Source of the DNA: Blautia sp. Marseille-P3201T
GTDB lineage: Bacteria; Bacillota; Clostridia; Lachnospirales; Lachnospiraceae
Direction of reading: 5' to 3'
Assembly (NCBI RefSeq): GCF_900120295.1
Contig: NZ_LT635470.1
Location: 930,001 to 994,000, forward strand
Length of the DNA: 64,000 nucleotides
Shown here piece by piece: positions 1 to 8,881 of this stretch; position 1 is the stretch's first letter, and the number at the start of each line of letters is the position of its first letter. Under the pieces are notes generated by a model, which did not search any database, was not told where the DNA came from, and was given only the letters and a program-made list of their open reading frames with translations. A program made the translations under genes and the position numbers.

Positions 1-347
1 CCTCTCCTTGCTCTTTGTGAAAACACAAAAAGAAAGCCTCCCAGCAGGAAGTTGCATCCAAGAAATACACACATTTTCAAAATCAAATTTTTCAGTCCTT
101 TGACACTGCACCCAAGACTTACCATAAGTACAGCTGTCACAATATAAAAAATTCCGTTTTGGAGACTGAACAATTCTCTTGAAAATACAAGAATAAAACA
201 GTTTCCCATAGCTCCCGCTGCTGCACCCAAAAGCGCTCTTACAGGATTGGCAGCTCCTGTAAGAAATTGGTTGGTCAGGCACAGCACAAAGAAACCGGGC
301 AGAAGGTTTACTACAAAAAAAACATCCACGTATACTTCGCAGTACAC
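1..347 (-). CDS. spoIIGA: SpoIIGA, sigma-E processing peptidase (N-terminal part, cut by window edge)
   Basis: The reading frame is open to the left edge, so only about 115 N-terminal residues are seen. SpoIIGA is the membrane-embedded aspartic protease that activates pro-sigma-E in the mother cell during sporulation. The visible part begins VYCEVYVDVFFVVNLL, the typical SpoIIGA opening, and continues as several hydrophobic membrane segments (for example VRALLGAAAGAMGNCFILVF and a later run around GCNFLLGGFLF); the catalytic Asp domain lies outside the window. I chose the GTG at 347 because AGGGGGTG sits just upstream and the protein then starts as the family does; an in-frame ATG at 371 is possible. 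sigE would be expected next, beyond the edge. Confidence 0.85.
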   Translation of the reverse strand, partial: MYCEVYVDVFFVVNLLPGFFVLCLTNQFLTGAANPVRALLGAAAGAMGNCFILVFSRELFSLQNGIFYIVTAVLMVSLGCSVKGLKNLILKMCVFLGCNFLLGGFLFVFSQRARR

Positions 348-403
348 AAAACACCCCCTAAACCTCTGCATGACTCTCTTACTTATCTGGAATAAGTAAT
401 CTT

Positions 404-469
404 ATTATAGAGGTTAGGGGGTGCTGATTTTGTCAAAAACACATGGTTATATACAAAATCTTTTCGACA
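404..469 (-). promoter_or_regulatory. spoIIG-type promoter with two Spo0A boxes
   Basis: On the minus strand there is TTGACA (436-431) and TATAAT (409-404) separated by 21 bp, far wider than the usual 17. A perfect 0A box TGTCGAA lies at 469-463, and a second, TTTGTCAAA on the plus strand at 429-437, overlaps the -35. This copies the known B. subtilis spoIIG arrangement, a sigma-A promoter with a 22-bp spacer activated by phosphorylated Spo0A. The hexamers and boxes are seen; the regulation is inferred. Confidence 0.75.
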
Positions 470-514
470 GTATCAACCCTTATTTTTTATTTTATGTTAC
501 CTGCTTTATGTTAA

Positions 515-1276
515 TCATTTTAATATTTCATGAATATCTGTAAGGACTTTTCTCATTTCATCTGCTTTTATCTGTCCCGGCGCTGATGACTGCCTGCCCG
601 CAGCAAAAGTAATACAAGAACCGGTAAACTCTCCGCAAATTCTGCTTAACATTCCCTTCTGTCCCATAGACATAGTAATAATCGGTTTTCGGCTCTTTTG
701 CTTCCTTTCTATTGTAGCTGCTAAAAGCGCACAAACATCTTCTTCCGTCTGCGGCATTACCGCAATTTTTAAAAAATCAGCGCCCCATTCTTCCATGGTA
801 TACAATGCCTCCGAAATTGCCTCCTTTGAAGGAGTTCCTTCAAAGTGATGACTGGATGCAAGTACTGTCACCCCCATATTCTTTAACTCCTCTACTAGTT
901 CTTTGGAATTCATTGGATACCAAAATACCTGTACATCTACAATATCTGTAAGCTTTCTTTTTGAAACTTCTTTTAAAAGCTTTACATAATCTTCAGGCAT
1001 AATGAATTTTTCTCCGCCTTCTTCTTTTGTACGGAAGGTAAATAAAACAGGATTTTGTTTAAAATTGTCGTTTATTGTTTCCAACATTTCACAGACTTTT
1101 TCCAAATTATCACTTTCCTCAAAAAAATCTGCACGCCACTCTATTAAATCCGGTCCATATTCTTTTACAATTTTCATTTCTTCTACAATTTCATCTCTGC
1201 TTCTCCCTGTTAAAGGAATACAAATCTTCGGAATTCCTTCTCCGATTTCTACATTTTTTATTTTTATAATACTCAT
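515..1276 (-). CDS. aroD: 3-dehydroquinate dehydratase, type I
   Basis: This 253-aa protein has the normal length for type I dehydroquinase, which dehydrates 3-dehydroquinate to 3-dehydroshikimate in the shikimate pathway through a Schiff-base lysine. Visible family marks are LIEWRADFFEE near the N-terminus, FTFRTKEEGGE, ASSHHFEGTP with the catalytic His region, the Schiff-base Lys in ADFLKIAVMP, and the C-terminal block FAAGRQSSAPGQI. It is transcribed divergently from aroE (115 bp between them), so the two shikimate genes share a promoter region. The stop lies 167 bp from the start of spoIIGA. Confidence 0.95.
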   Translation of the reverse strand: MSIIKIKNVEIGEGIPKICIPLTGRSRDEIVEEMKIVKEYGPDLIEWRADFFEESDNLEKVCEMLETINDNFKQNPVLFTFRTKEEGGEKFIMPEDYVKLLKEVSKRKLTDIVDVQVFWYPMNSKELVEELKNMGVTVLASSHHFEGTPSKEAISEALYTMEEWGADFLKIAVMPQTEEDVCALLAATIERKQKSRKPIITMSMGQKGMLSRICGEFTGSCITFAAGRQSSAPGQIKADEMRKVLTDIHEILK

Positions 1277-1327
1277 CCTATCACTTCCTCATTTTTTCTT
1301 TATTAGGATTTTATCACACTTTTTCAC

Positions 1328-1356
1328 TTGACACCACCACTGTTTCACTTTAAACT
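1328..1356 (+). promoter_or_regulatory. Sigma-A promoter for aroE
   Basis: TTGACA at 1328-1333, a 17-bp spacer and TAAACT at 1351-1356, followed by a strong ribosome binding site AAGGAGGA just before the aroE start at 1392. Confidence 0.7.
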
Positions 1357-1391
1357 TCTAAATAATAATATATTTTTAAGGAGGATTATCC

Positions 1392-2261
1392 ATGCCAGCT
1401 ATTACAGGAACAACAAAATTAACCGGACTTCTGGGAGAACCGGTAAACCATAGCATTTCTCCTCTTATTCATAATTTCAGTTTTCAGCACCTCAATTTGG
1501 ATTATGTATATTTATGTTTTCAAATTAATGAGAAAACTTTAGAAGATGCAGTAAAAGGACTGCGTATTCTGGATGTAAAGGGCTTTAATCTCACAATGCC
1601 CAATAAAAATAAGATACTCTCTTATTTGGACAGTCTTTCCCCTGCTGCCCGGCTTATTGGTGCAGTTAATACAGTGGAAAATAAAAATGGAAACTTCATT
1701 GGACATAACACAGATGGCATTGGATTTATGCAATCTGTAAAAGAACAGAATATTGATATGAAAAACCAGACCATGACACTTCTGGGAATTGGAGGCGCTG
1801 CAACGGCAATTTGTGCCCAGGCCGCTCTTGATGGTGTAAATACTATACATATTTTTTCACGTCCGAATAGTTCACATTTACCTCGTATAAAAACCTTACA
1901 GGAAAATTTAGAAAAGGAAACCACCTGTAAAATCTTCATTCACAATTTATTTGATAAACAGGACTTAAAATCATCTGTCAAAGACAGCTCCCTTCTGGTA
2001 AATGCCACCTCCGTGGGTATGGCTCCTCATACAGAAGACTGCATTATTGAAGATAACTCCATCTTCCATAAACATCTAGCTGTAGCAGATATTATCTACA
2101 ATCCCTGGGAAACTACCTTGCTGAAAAAAGCAAAAGCAGAAGGATGCAAAGCCTTTAATGGTTACTCCATGCTCTTATATCAGGGAGCTGAAGCCTTCCG
2201 TATCTGGACTGGAAAAGAAATTCCAATAGAACTTGTAAAGGAGCATTTAAAACAAGCCTAA
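1392..2261 (+). CDS. aroE: Shikimate dehydrogenase
   Basis: The 289-aa product reduces 3-dehydroshikimate to shikimate with NADPH in the cytoplasm. The substrate-binding N-terminal domain shows GLLGEPVNHSISPLIHN, NLTMPNK (with the catalytic Lys), GAVNTV and GHNTDGIGF. The Rossmann domain has GIGGAATAICAQAALDG and the C-terminal NGYSMLLYQGAEAF block. The start follows AAGGAGGA with normal spacing. Together with the divergent aroD it provides two consecutive steps. The transcript converges on the symporter gene and ends in a long inverted repeat. Confidence 0.95.
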   Translation: MPAITGTTKLTGLLGEPVNHSISPLIHNFSFQHLNLDYVYLCFQINEKTLEDAVKGLRILDVKGFNLTMPNKNKILSYLDSLSPAARLIGAVNTVENKNGNFIGHNTDGIGFMQSVKEQNIDMKNQTMTLLGIGGAATAICAQAALDGVNTIHIFSRPNSSHLPRIKTLQENLEKETTCKIFIHNLFDKQDLKSSVKDSSLLVNATSVGMAPHTEDCIIEDNSIFHKHLAVADIIYNPWETTLLKKAKAEGCKAFNGYSMLLYQGAEAFRIWTGKEIPIELVKEHLKQA

Positions 2262-2320
2262 TTTTCTTACACAAACAAAAAATAAAAACTACAATATTTG
2301 TCAACAACGTTTAAATATGT

Positions 2321-2510
2321 AAAAGGTACAATCTCAATCTTCCATAACAAACGATAGGAACATTTTTGCAGTTTTTCGAGCATAGTGATACTTTGTGAAC
2401 CTTGTTTGAGTGCCTTAGCACGAGTTTGGTGAGCAAAGTATCCATAAGCGGCGGAGAAAAACCAAAAAATGGACGTGTTTGTTATGGAATGATTGAGCCT
2501 GTACCTATTT
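2321..2510. repeat. Long inverted repeat between convergent aroE and symporter genes
   Basis: Two arms of about 93 nt (2321-2413 and 2418-2510) are imperfectly complementary around a GTGC-CTTA-GCAC tip. Well-matched stretches include CCATAACAAAC against GTTTGTTATGG and GATACTTTG against CAAAGTATC. It fills the 258-bp gap between convergent gene ends. It may act as a bidirectional terminator, but is much longer than an ordinary one and could be a mobile MITE-like hairpin. A spurious 82-codon frame inside it is not considered a gene. Confidence 0.7.
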
Positions 2511-2519
2511 TTCATTTTT

Positions 2520-3893
2520 TTACTTTTTCATTTCTTTATTGAAAAATTTCTTTGTTTCCGCAATTACCACCGGACTTAAAGCCAGTAACGCAATCAGGTT
2601 TGGAAATGCCATTAATGCATTGGTAATATCAGCCAATATCCACACGGTTTCTAATGTAAGATAAGGTGCTACTGCGATACAGAGAATATAGACAATCTTA
2701 AAAATCTTAGAGCAGTGTACGCTTTTTACCAGATAGGAAAGGCACCTTTCACCATAATAGCACCAGCCGATAATGGTGGTAAATGAAAAGAATACCAGTC
2801 CAATGGATACAATATACATACCTATATTTCCGGGAAGTCCCTGATTATAGGCTGCATTGGAAAGTAAACTTCCATCTAAAGCTGTGGTATCTAAAAGTCC
2901 TGATGAAATCACGACAATCCCTGTCATAGTACAAATAATCAAGGTTGTAAAGAATACACTTGTCATAGACAAAAGTCCCTGACGCACGCAGGAATTTGTC
3001 TTTGCCGCTGCAACTACAATCGGAGAACTTCCCAGACCTGCCTCATTCGTATAAACGCCCCGGGCAACGCCTGTCTGTAAAGCAGTCATAACTGAAATAA
3101 TAATTGTTCCGGAAGCACCTCCAATCATAGCCTTAGGATGAAAAGCTGCGTCAAAAACAGATTGAAATACTCCCGGAATGGCATCTGCGTTAATAATCAT
3201 AATTGCCACAGATCCCAGCACATAAAAAATAGCCATAATTGGTACAATAAATTCAGCAGCTTTGGATATGGATTTAATACCACCCAGCACCGCTGCTGCT
3301 ACCGCAATAGTTACTATAATTCCCATCAGCCAGATAGGTATTCCGAAAGCGGAATGTGCGGACTCAGTAATTGCATTTACCTGTGGGAATGTTCCACATC
3401 CCATAAGTGCTGTCATTACACCAAAAACAGCAAAAATCTTCGCCAGCCAAATCCATTTTTTACCCATACCATTTTGAATGTAGTACATAGGACCGCCTGC
3501 AATTTCTCCATTTTCATCGATAGTTCTGTATTTTACTGCAAGTACCCCTTCTGCATACTTCGTGGTCATTCCCACGAAAGCAGATACCCACATCCAAAAA
3601 AGTGCCCCCGGTCCTCCGGTTCTAAGGGCTGTTGCAACGCCTACAATACTTCCGGTTCCTATAGTCGCTGCCAATGTGGTACAAAGAGATGCAAAAGCAG
3701 ATACATCACCGTCATCTCCTTCTACGCCTTCTTCTTTCTCGAAAATATACCGGATAGCTCTAGGCAATCTTGTAATTTGTAAAAACCCCAAACGTATTGT
3801 AAAATATAATCCCGTTCCCACCAATAAAATCAGGGTAATCGGTCCCCATACAACAGACTGGATACCTTTTAAAATGTCTATAAAGCTGTCCAT
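2520..3893 (-). CDS. Sodium:alanine (AGCS family) symporter
   Basis: This 457-aa polytopic membrane protein belongs to the alanine/glycine:cation symporter family (AlsT/DagA type), which imports alanine or glycine with Na+. Family marks are GTGSIVGVATALRTGGPGAL, WVSAFVGMTTKYAEG and GVARGVYTNEAGLGSSPI, with about ten hydrophobic segments over the whole length. The ribosome binding site GGGAGGA precedes the ATG. It lies 119 bp downstream of alanine dehydrogenase on the same strand, so uptake and deamination of alanine are linked; a hairpin lies between the two genes and may reduce read-through. Confidence 0.93.
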   Translation of the reverse strand: MDSFIDILKGIQSVVWGPITLILLVGTGLYFTIRLGFLQITRLPRAIRYIFEKEEGVEGDDGDVSAFASLCTTLAATIGTGSIVGVATALRTGGPGALFWMWVSAFVGMTTKYAEGVLAVKYRTIDENGEIAGGPMYYIQNGMGKKWIWLAKIFAVFGVMTALMGCGTFPQVNAITESAHSAFGIPIWLMGIIVTIAVAAAVLGGIKSISKAAEFIVPIMAIFYVLGSVAIMIINADAIPGVFQSVFDAAFHPKAMIGGASGTIIISVMTALQTGVARGVYTNEAGLGSSPIVVAAAKTNSCVRQGLLSMTSVFFTTLIICTMTGIVVISSGLLDTTALDGSLLSNAAYNQGLPGNIGMYIVSIGLVFFSFTTIIGWCYYGERCLSYLVKSVHCSKIFKIVYILCIAVAPYLTLETVWILADITNALMAFPNLIALLALSPVVIAETKKFFNKEMKK

Positions 3894-3929
3894 ATAAATC
3901 CTCCCGTCATTTCCTTATTAAAACGAAAA

Positions 3930-3977
3930 AAGGAACTGTTACATCTTTTATAAAACTTTTTTATGCAACAGTCCCTT
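3930..3977 (-). terminator. Hairpin terminator after alanine dehydrogenase
   Basis: On the minus strand a stem built from GGGACTGTTGCAT and ATGTAACAGTTCC is followed directly by TTTTTTCG. Because the symporter gene follows on the same strand without an obvious promoter, it may be a partial terminator. Confidence 0.7.
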
Positions 3978-4012
3978 TACTTGTCCTATTTTAACAGAAT
4001 TTTCTACTTTCT

Positions 4013-5125
4013 CTAAAATAGCTCTTTAATTTCCGTATATCCCACCTCAAAGCTGTCTGCCACATTTTTACATGTCAGCTTGCCTCCATAGGTGTTAATA
4101 CCTGAATAAATCACATCATTTTCTTTGCAGGCATTTTCCAGACCTTTATCTGCAATCTGGAGTCCGTATTTTAAAGTTGCATTAGTAAGTGCTATAGTAG
4201 AAGTTCTGGGAACAGCTCCCGGCATATTTCCCACGCAGTAATGAACCACACCATCTACTACGAAAGTCGGATTATCATGGTAAGTCACTTTGGTTGTTTC
4301 ACAGCATCCACCCTGGTCTACTGCCACATCTACAATTACACTTCCCGGTTTCATTTCCTTCAGATAAGCTTTTTTCATAACCTTTGGCGCTGCCTTACCT
4401 GGAATTAATACACAACCAATTACCAAATCAGCATCTTTCACTGCATTTTCTATTGCTGCGTCTGTACTGTACATTGTCTGAATTCTGGCTTCAAAAATAT
4501 CATCCAAATATGCCAATCTTTCCAGGTTAATATCAAAAATTGTAACATCAGCACCCATTCCAACTGCAATTTTGCAGGCATTTGTACCTACATTACCCGC
4601 TCCCAAAATTACAACTTTTGCCTTTGGCGTTCCCGGAACTCCGGAAAGAAGCATACCTTTTCCTCCAAATGGCTTTTCCAAATATTTGGCGCCTTCCTGC
4701 ACACTTAAGCGCCCTGCAATTTGGCTCATAGGTGCCAAAAGAGGAATGGTTCTGTTTCTCTCTATCAATGTTTCATAAGCAACCCCTTTTACCCCAGCTT
4801 CAAGCAATGCATCTGTCAAAGGACGATCCGCAGCAAGATGAAGATAAGTATACAAAATTAAATCTTTATGAAAATACTTATACTCTTCTTTTAAAGGTTC
4901 TTTTACCTTTATCATCATTTCACAAGCATCCCATACCTCTTTTGCTGTATCTGTCATCACTGCCCCTGCTGCTTCATATTCTGCATCTGTAAAACCGGAA
5001 CCTTCTCCTGCACCTTTTTCAATGTAGACAACATGTCCTGCATTGGTATAGCTTTTTACATTGTCCGGTGTCATGCCCACACGATACTCATTGTTTTTAA
5101 TTTCCTTTACGCATCCAACTTTCAT
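4013..5125 (-). CDS. ald: Alanine dehydrogenase
   Basis: The 370-aa enzyme deaminates L-alanine to pyruvate and ammonia with NAD+. The N-terminus MKVGCVKEIKNNEYRVGMTP carries the family substrate-binding Arg and Lys residues; the Rossmann motif is GAGNVGTNACKIAVGMGADV; VDVAVDQGGCCETT and YCVGNMPGAVPRTST are standard C-terminal blocks. The ribosome binding site is GGGGAGG. The neighbouring AGCS symporter suggests a unit for alanine catabolism. Length is normal for the family. Confidence 0.95.
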   Translation of the reverse strand: MKVGCVKEIKNNEYRVGMTPDNVKSYTNAGHVVYIEKGAGEGSGFTDAEYEAAGAVMTDTAKEVWDACEMMIKVKEPLKEEYKYFHKDLILYTYLHLAADRPLTDALLEAGVKGVAYETLIERNRTIPLLAPMSQIAGRLSVQEGAKYLEKPFGGKGMLLSGVPGTPKAKVVILGAGNVGTNACKIAVGMGADVTIFDINLERLAYLDDIFEARIQTMYSTDAAIENAVKDADLVIGCVLIPGKAAPKVMKKAYLKEMKPGSVIVDVAVDQGGCCETTKVTYHDNPTFVVDGVVHYCVGNMPGAVPRTSTIALTNATLKYGLQIADKGLENACKENDVIYSGINTYGGKLTCKNVADSFEVGYTEIKELF

Positions 5126-5222
5126 AGCGAAAAACCTCCCCTTTGAAATTTTATGTTTCTTATGTTCGTATTCTATTCATAGATTTTTCGGATTATGACA
5201 GAACCAAATAACAAAATCGTTA

Positions 5223-5256
5223 CTATTTTTTAAAAGAGCTACCCGGGGGTAGCTCT
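5223..5256 (-). terminator. Terminator of ftsZ
   Basis: AGAGCTACCC and GGGTAGCTCT (5235-5256) form a strong GC-rich stem, followed on the minus strand by TTTTAAAAAA (5223-5234). It lies 10 bp past the ftsZ stop. Confidence 0.9.
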
Positions 5257-5266
5257 AAATCAGGTT

Positions 5267-6433
5267 CTATCTTCTGTTTTTCAGGAAATCCGGAATCTGA
5301 ATGTCTTTTTTAGGAACATTGCTTGTAAAGGTAGTCTGTGGCTGCTGGAATGTCGGCTGTTTAAAAGTCGGCATCTGATATGTTGGCTGTGCCTGTGCCT
5401 GCGGCTGTTCCTGCTGTGTTCTTGCAGTTTTTCCTGTTTTTGCTGCATTTTTATCTCTTGTTACGCTTGCCTTGCGTGTTGTTTCATCATCAAGACCTGT
5501 TGCGATAACTGTAATTCTTACATAATCTGCTTCTTTGTCATCATACAGAGCACCAAAGATAATATTTGTGTCTTCGCCTGTCATGTTCTGTACATATGTT
5601 GCCGCATCGTTTGCATCCATAAGAGAAATATCACCGGATACGTTAATAATAACGTGAGATGCACCTTCAATAGTTGTTTCAAGCAATGGACTGGATACTG
5701 CCTGCTGAACAGCTTCCATAGCTTTGTCATCGCCTTTTCCTTCACCAATACCGATATGTGCAACGCCTTTATCAATCATAACTGTCTGAACGTCTGCAAA
5801 GTCAAGGTTAATCAGTGCAGGTAAGTTAATTAAGTCTGTAATACCCTGAACTGCCTGCTGAAGTACTTCATCTGCTTTCTTCAGTGCTTCCGGCATAGTT
5901 GTACGGCGGTCTACAATTTCTAAAAGGCGGTCATTTGGAATAATAATCAGTGTATCTACACTCTCTTTTAATTTTTCAATACCTGCCAGAGCATTGCTCA
6001 TACGTGTTTTTGCTTCAAAACGGAAAGGTTTTGTAACAACACCAACTGTCAAAATTCCCATTTCCTTTGCAACACCTGCAACAACCGGAGCAGCACCTGT
6101 TCCTGTTCCGCCGCCCATACCACAAGTTACAAATACCATATCTGCACCCTGAATTGCCTGACGGATTTCTTCAATACTTTCTTCTGCTGCTTTTTCACCG
6201 ATTTCCGGTTTTGCTCCTGCACCAAGTCCTTTTGTAAGTTTTTCTCCAATCTGGATGACTGTAGGTGCTTTACATAAAGTTAAAGCCTGTTTATCTGTAT
6301 TTACTCCGATGAATTCAACTCCACCGATTGCTTCCTCTACCATTCTGTTTACTGCATTATTTCCAGCTCCGCCTACACCCACAACAATAATTTTTGCAGA
6401 TGATTCAGCCTCGTTTGTCATGATTTCTAACAC
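5267..6433 (-). CDS. ftsZ: Cell division protein FtsZ
   Basis: FtsZ (388 aa) is the tubulin-like GTPase that forms the cytokinetic ring. Seen are the N-terminal [15 protein letters not shown], the tubulin signature [13 protein letters not shown], the catalytic loop [11 protein letters not shown], a Q/P/T-rich linker from about residue 325, and the C-terminal conserved peptide [11 protein letters not shown] that binds FtsA/SepF. The GTG at 6433 is chosen because AAGGAGG is 7 nt upstream; an ATG four codons later is too far from it. A 187-bp gap separates it from divIB, so it may have its own promoter, and it ends in its own terminator. Confidence 0.97.
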   Translation of the reverse strand: MLEIMTNEAESSAKIIVVGVGGAGNNAVNRMVEEAIGGVEFIGVNTDKQALTLCKAPTVIQIGEKLTKGLGAGAKPEIGEKAAEESIEEIRQAIQGADMVFVTCGMGGGTGTGAAPVVAGVAKEMGILTVGVVTKPFRFEAKTRMSNALAGIEKLKESVDTLIIIPNDRLLEIVDRRTTMPEALKKADEVLQQAVQGITDLINLPALINLDFADVQTVMIDKGVAHIGIGEGKGDDKAMEAVQQAVSSPLLETTIEGASHVIINVSGDISLMDANDAATYVQNMTGEDTNIIFGALYDDKEADYVRITVIATGLDDETTRKASVTRDKNAAKTGKTARTQQEQPQAQAQPTYQMPTFKQPTFQQPQTTFTSNVPKKDIQIPDFLKNRR

Positions 6434-6620
6434 TGTATTTCCTCCTTTAGCTCACTTGTATGGATTGAAATGTATATTACATTTGTTCACTTCTTCAATA
6501 TCCGGAAATCCGGTATGTATCAACAATACATATAGATATATAATAAATGCTTTTTTAAAATTTATCAACTGGTAAATTCATATTTCCCTAATTTTTTCTG
6601 TATTTTTTAGAATTTTTTTC

Positions 6621-7550
6621 TTATTCTCTTTTCCCGGAGCGAGTATCCGCTGCATCTGCGCCATCACTATATTCCAGTTGATTTTCATCTGTGTTTTCAT
6701 CTGTATTTTCTTTTACATCTGCTTCCGGGTCTTCTTGTGTGTCTTCTGTTGTGTCTTCCGTTGTCTCTTCCGGATTGGTTTCTTCTGGATCGGTTTCTTC
6801 TCCATCTTCTTCTGAAGTATCTGTTTCACTTTTTTGGGTATCATCAAACACCACTGCCTGGGTATCCTCTGTAATATTTTCTAAATGGAGAATTCCTTCC
6901 ATTCCTTCCAGCTGGGGAAGAATTCCTACCAGGCGGTTCATCTTTTCGTCCATATTTTCATCGCTGCCCAGACGAACTTCAATCTCCCCATAATACAAAA
7001 CCAACTGTTTCATTTCATTAAAAACCAGCTTGTCCGGCTTTTGCTCTGTTTTTTCCAACATTTTTCCCACACTTAAAATAGTGTTCAGCTTTTTCGTATT
7101 CACTCCCTTTAATTTTTCTCCCTGTTTGACGTTCTTTACATCAAGTCCCTCAATATATGGCACATCCTTAATGGGTTCTTCTGTCAAAATCTGGACAACT
7201 CCCTGTCTGTCAAAATTCGCATATTTTCCTTCATAATCAAAATAGCCAATCAGTTTTTTCTCTTTTACCTGAACAACCAACGTATTCATATTTTCTCTTT
7301 TTAATGTGACTTTTTCAATTAACTGGGCATCTTTTGTTTTTTCTTCTGTTTTAATCATCATTGCCAATATAGTATTCTTAGCAATCGGTGCATCTAAAAC
7401 CATCTTTTTGATTTCTTTATCTGTATAGAATTCATTTCCCTTTACTTCTACTTTTGTCACACGAAATCCCACAAAAAAAACAAGTGCAAAAATCAATATT
7501 GCGCATACAATTCCTTCTATGAGAATTCTGTATAATTTTCTCCTGCTCAT
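6621..7550 (-). CDS. divIB: Cell division protein DivIB/FtsQ
   Basis: This 309-aa bitopic membrane protein is part of the divisome FtsQ/DivIB-FtsL-DivIC complex. A short cytoplasmic MSRRK is followed by one membrane segment (about residues 10-28) and a POTRA domain starting VTKVEVKGNEFYTDKEIKK, with VKEKKLIGYFDYEGKYANFD in the beta domain. The last 65 or so residues are very acidic and low in complexity (repeated EETNPEETTEDT-like units), which is unusual but consistent with a disordered extracellular tail. It lies 11 bp after murA and has the ribosome binding site AAAGGGG. Confidence 0.88.
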   Translation of the reverse strand: MSRRKLYRILIEGIVCAILIFALVFFVGFRVTKVEVKGNEFYTDKEIKKMVLDAPIAKNTILAMMIKTEEKTKDAQLIEKVTLKRENMNTLVVQVKEKKLIGYFDYEGKYANFDRQGVVQILTEEPIKDVPYIEGLDVKNVKQGEKLKGVNTKKLNTILSVGKMLEKTEQKPDKLVFNEMKQLVLYYGEIEVRLGSDENMDEKMNRLVGILPQLEGMEGILHLENITEDTQAVVFDDTQKSETDTSEEDGEETDPEETNPEETTEDTTEDTQEDPEADVKENTDENTDENQLEYSDGADAADTRSGKRE

Positions 7551-7561
7551 ATATTTCCCCT

Positions 7562-8809
7562 TTAGTCCCTATAAATCTGTGCGCCCAACATACATAAATC
7601 CCTGCAAATATCTTCGTATCCCCGCTCTATATAGCTGCAGTTTTTTACATAAGTTTCTCCCTTTGCCGCAAGCCCTGCAACCAAAAGCGCAGCTCCACCA
7701 CGAAGTTCTGATGCTATTACTTCTGTTCCTGTTAATTCCCCCGGTAAAATCCTGGCTGTATTTCCTTCCATTTCAATTCTGGCTCCCATTGCCTGTAATT
7801 GGGGAACCGTTTTAAAACGATCTTCAAAAATATTTTCTGTAATTCTGCTTTCTCCTCTTGCCACAGTTAAAGCAGCCATAAAAACAGATTGTAAATCTGT
7901 GGGAAAGCCCGGATATACCTGCGTCTGCAAATTATCCAATGGTTTATCTGCATGAAAACTGCATAGAGTCAGTTTACCACTATTACAGGTGTATTGTCCA
8001 CCCATTTTCTTATAGGCTAGAAGCACTGCCTCCATTTCTTCCACAGGTGCATCTAAAAGAACACACTGTCCTCTTGTAATAGCGCTGGCGCAAAGATAAG
8101 TTCCTGCTGCAATTCTATCCTTGGGAACCTGAAACACTACATCGTGAAGCTTTTCCACTCCGGTAACCATTAATCGAGAGGTTCCAATGCCTTCGATTTT
8201 CGCTCCCGCCTTTTTTAAAAATCTGCATAGCGTACAGACTTCCGGCTCTCTGGAACACCCTTCCAAAATCGTATCGCCTTTTGCCAGTACAGAGGCTAAG
8301 ACTGCATTTTGTGTTGCTCCCACACTGACAAAAGGAAAATGTATTCTACTTCCTCTTAATCCCCTTGTCTTTGCAAAAATTTCTCCTTGTATCTCCGAAA
8401 TTTCTGCTCCCATTTCTCTCAAAGCCTTCAAATGCAAATCAATGGGGCGTTTTCCTATGACGCATCCTCCGGGATGAGGCACTGCTCCTTCTTGAAACCT
8501 TCCTAAAAGACTTCCCAAAAGGATAATAGACGAGCGCATTTTTCGCCCTTGCTCCTCATCTACCTGGGTTTTGTCAATAAATTCTGTATTTATTTCCAAT
8601 GTATGATTATTCCAGACAGTTTTCGCCCCTAAAAGCCGTAAAATTTCCTCCATCACAAAAACGTCTGCAATTTGGGGGCAATCATATAAAATAGTAGTTC
8701 CTTTATTTAAAAGTGCGGCAGCCATAAGTGGCAGTGCCGCATTTTTGGAACCCTGTATTTTTACTTCGCCGTTTAAAGGAACTCCGCCCACAACTTTTAT
8801 TCCCTTCAA
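7562..8809 (-). CDS. murA: UDP-N-acetylglucosamine 1-carboxyvinyltransferase
   Basis: MurA transfers enolpyruvate from PEP to UDP-GlcNAc, the first committed step of peptidoglycan synthesis. GEVKIQGSKNAALPLMAA holds the substrate Lys-Asn pair, and HPGGCVIGKRP contains the catalytic Cys that fosfomycin modifies, so the enzyme should be fosfomycin sensitive. The frame can start at GTG 8818, but GAGGA then abuts the start; a TTG at 8809 has GAGGAG at 8 nt spacing and gives MKGIKVVGGVPLNG, which fits the family, so I prefer it (415 aa). murA occupies the place where many Firmicutes have murG. Confidence 0.93.
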   Translation of the reverse strand: MKGIKVVGGVPLNGEVKIQGSKNAALPLMAAALLNKGTTILYDCPQIADVFVMEEILRLLGAKTVWNNHTLEINTEFIDKTQVDEEQGRKMRSSIILLGSLLGRFQEGAVPHPGGCVIGKRPIDLHLKALREMGAEISEIQGEIFAKTRGLRGSRIHFPFVSVGATQNAVLASVLAKGDTILEGCSREPEVCTLCRFLKKAGAKIEGIGTSRLMVTGVEKLHDVVFQVPKDRIAAGTYLCASAITRGQCVLLDAPVEEMEAVLLAYKKMGGQYTCNSGKLTLCSFHADKPLDNLQTQVYPGFPTDLQSVFMAALTVARGESRITENIFEDRFKTVPQLQAMGARIEMEGNTARILPGELTGTEVIASELRGGAALLVAGLAAKGETYVKNCSYIERGYEDICRDLCMLGAQIYRD

Positions 8810-8881
8810 GCCATACACTCCTCTTTTTCGATTAAAAATTCTCTGATACTATATGCTATGCAAATGTTACATTTCTGTGCT

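Noticed and set aside
1002-1331. Plus-strand 109-codon frame opposite aroD
   Set aside because: It is antisense to a clear aroD gene and has low-complexity Phe/Ser-rich content typical of a shadow frame.
2267-2515. 82-codon minus-strand reading frame between aroE and the symporter
   Set aside because: It lies wholly within the arms of a long inverted repeat, has no ribosome binding site and no recognisable protein features.
3138-3782. Plus-strand 214-codon frame opposite the alanine symporter
   Set aside because: Antisense shadow of a conserved membrane protein; Cys/Ser/Asn-rich translation without a start signal.
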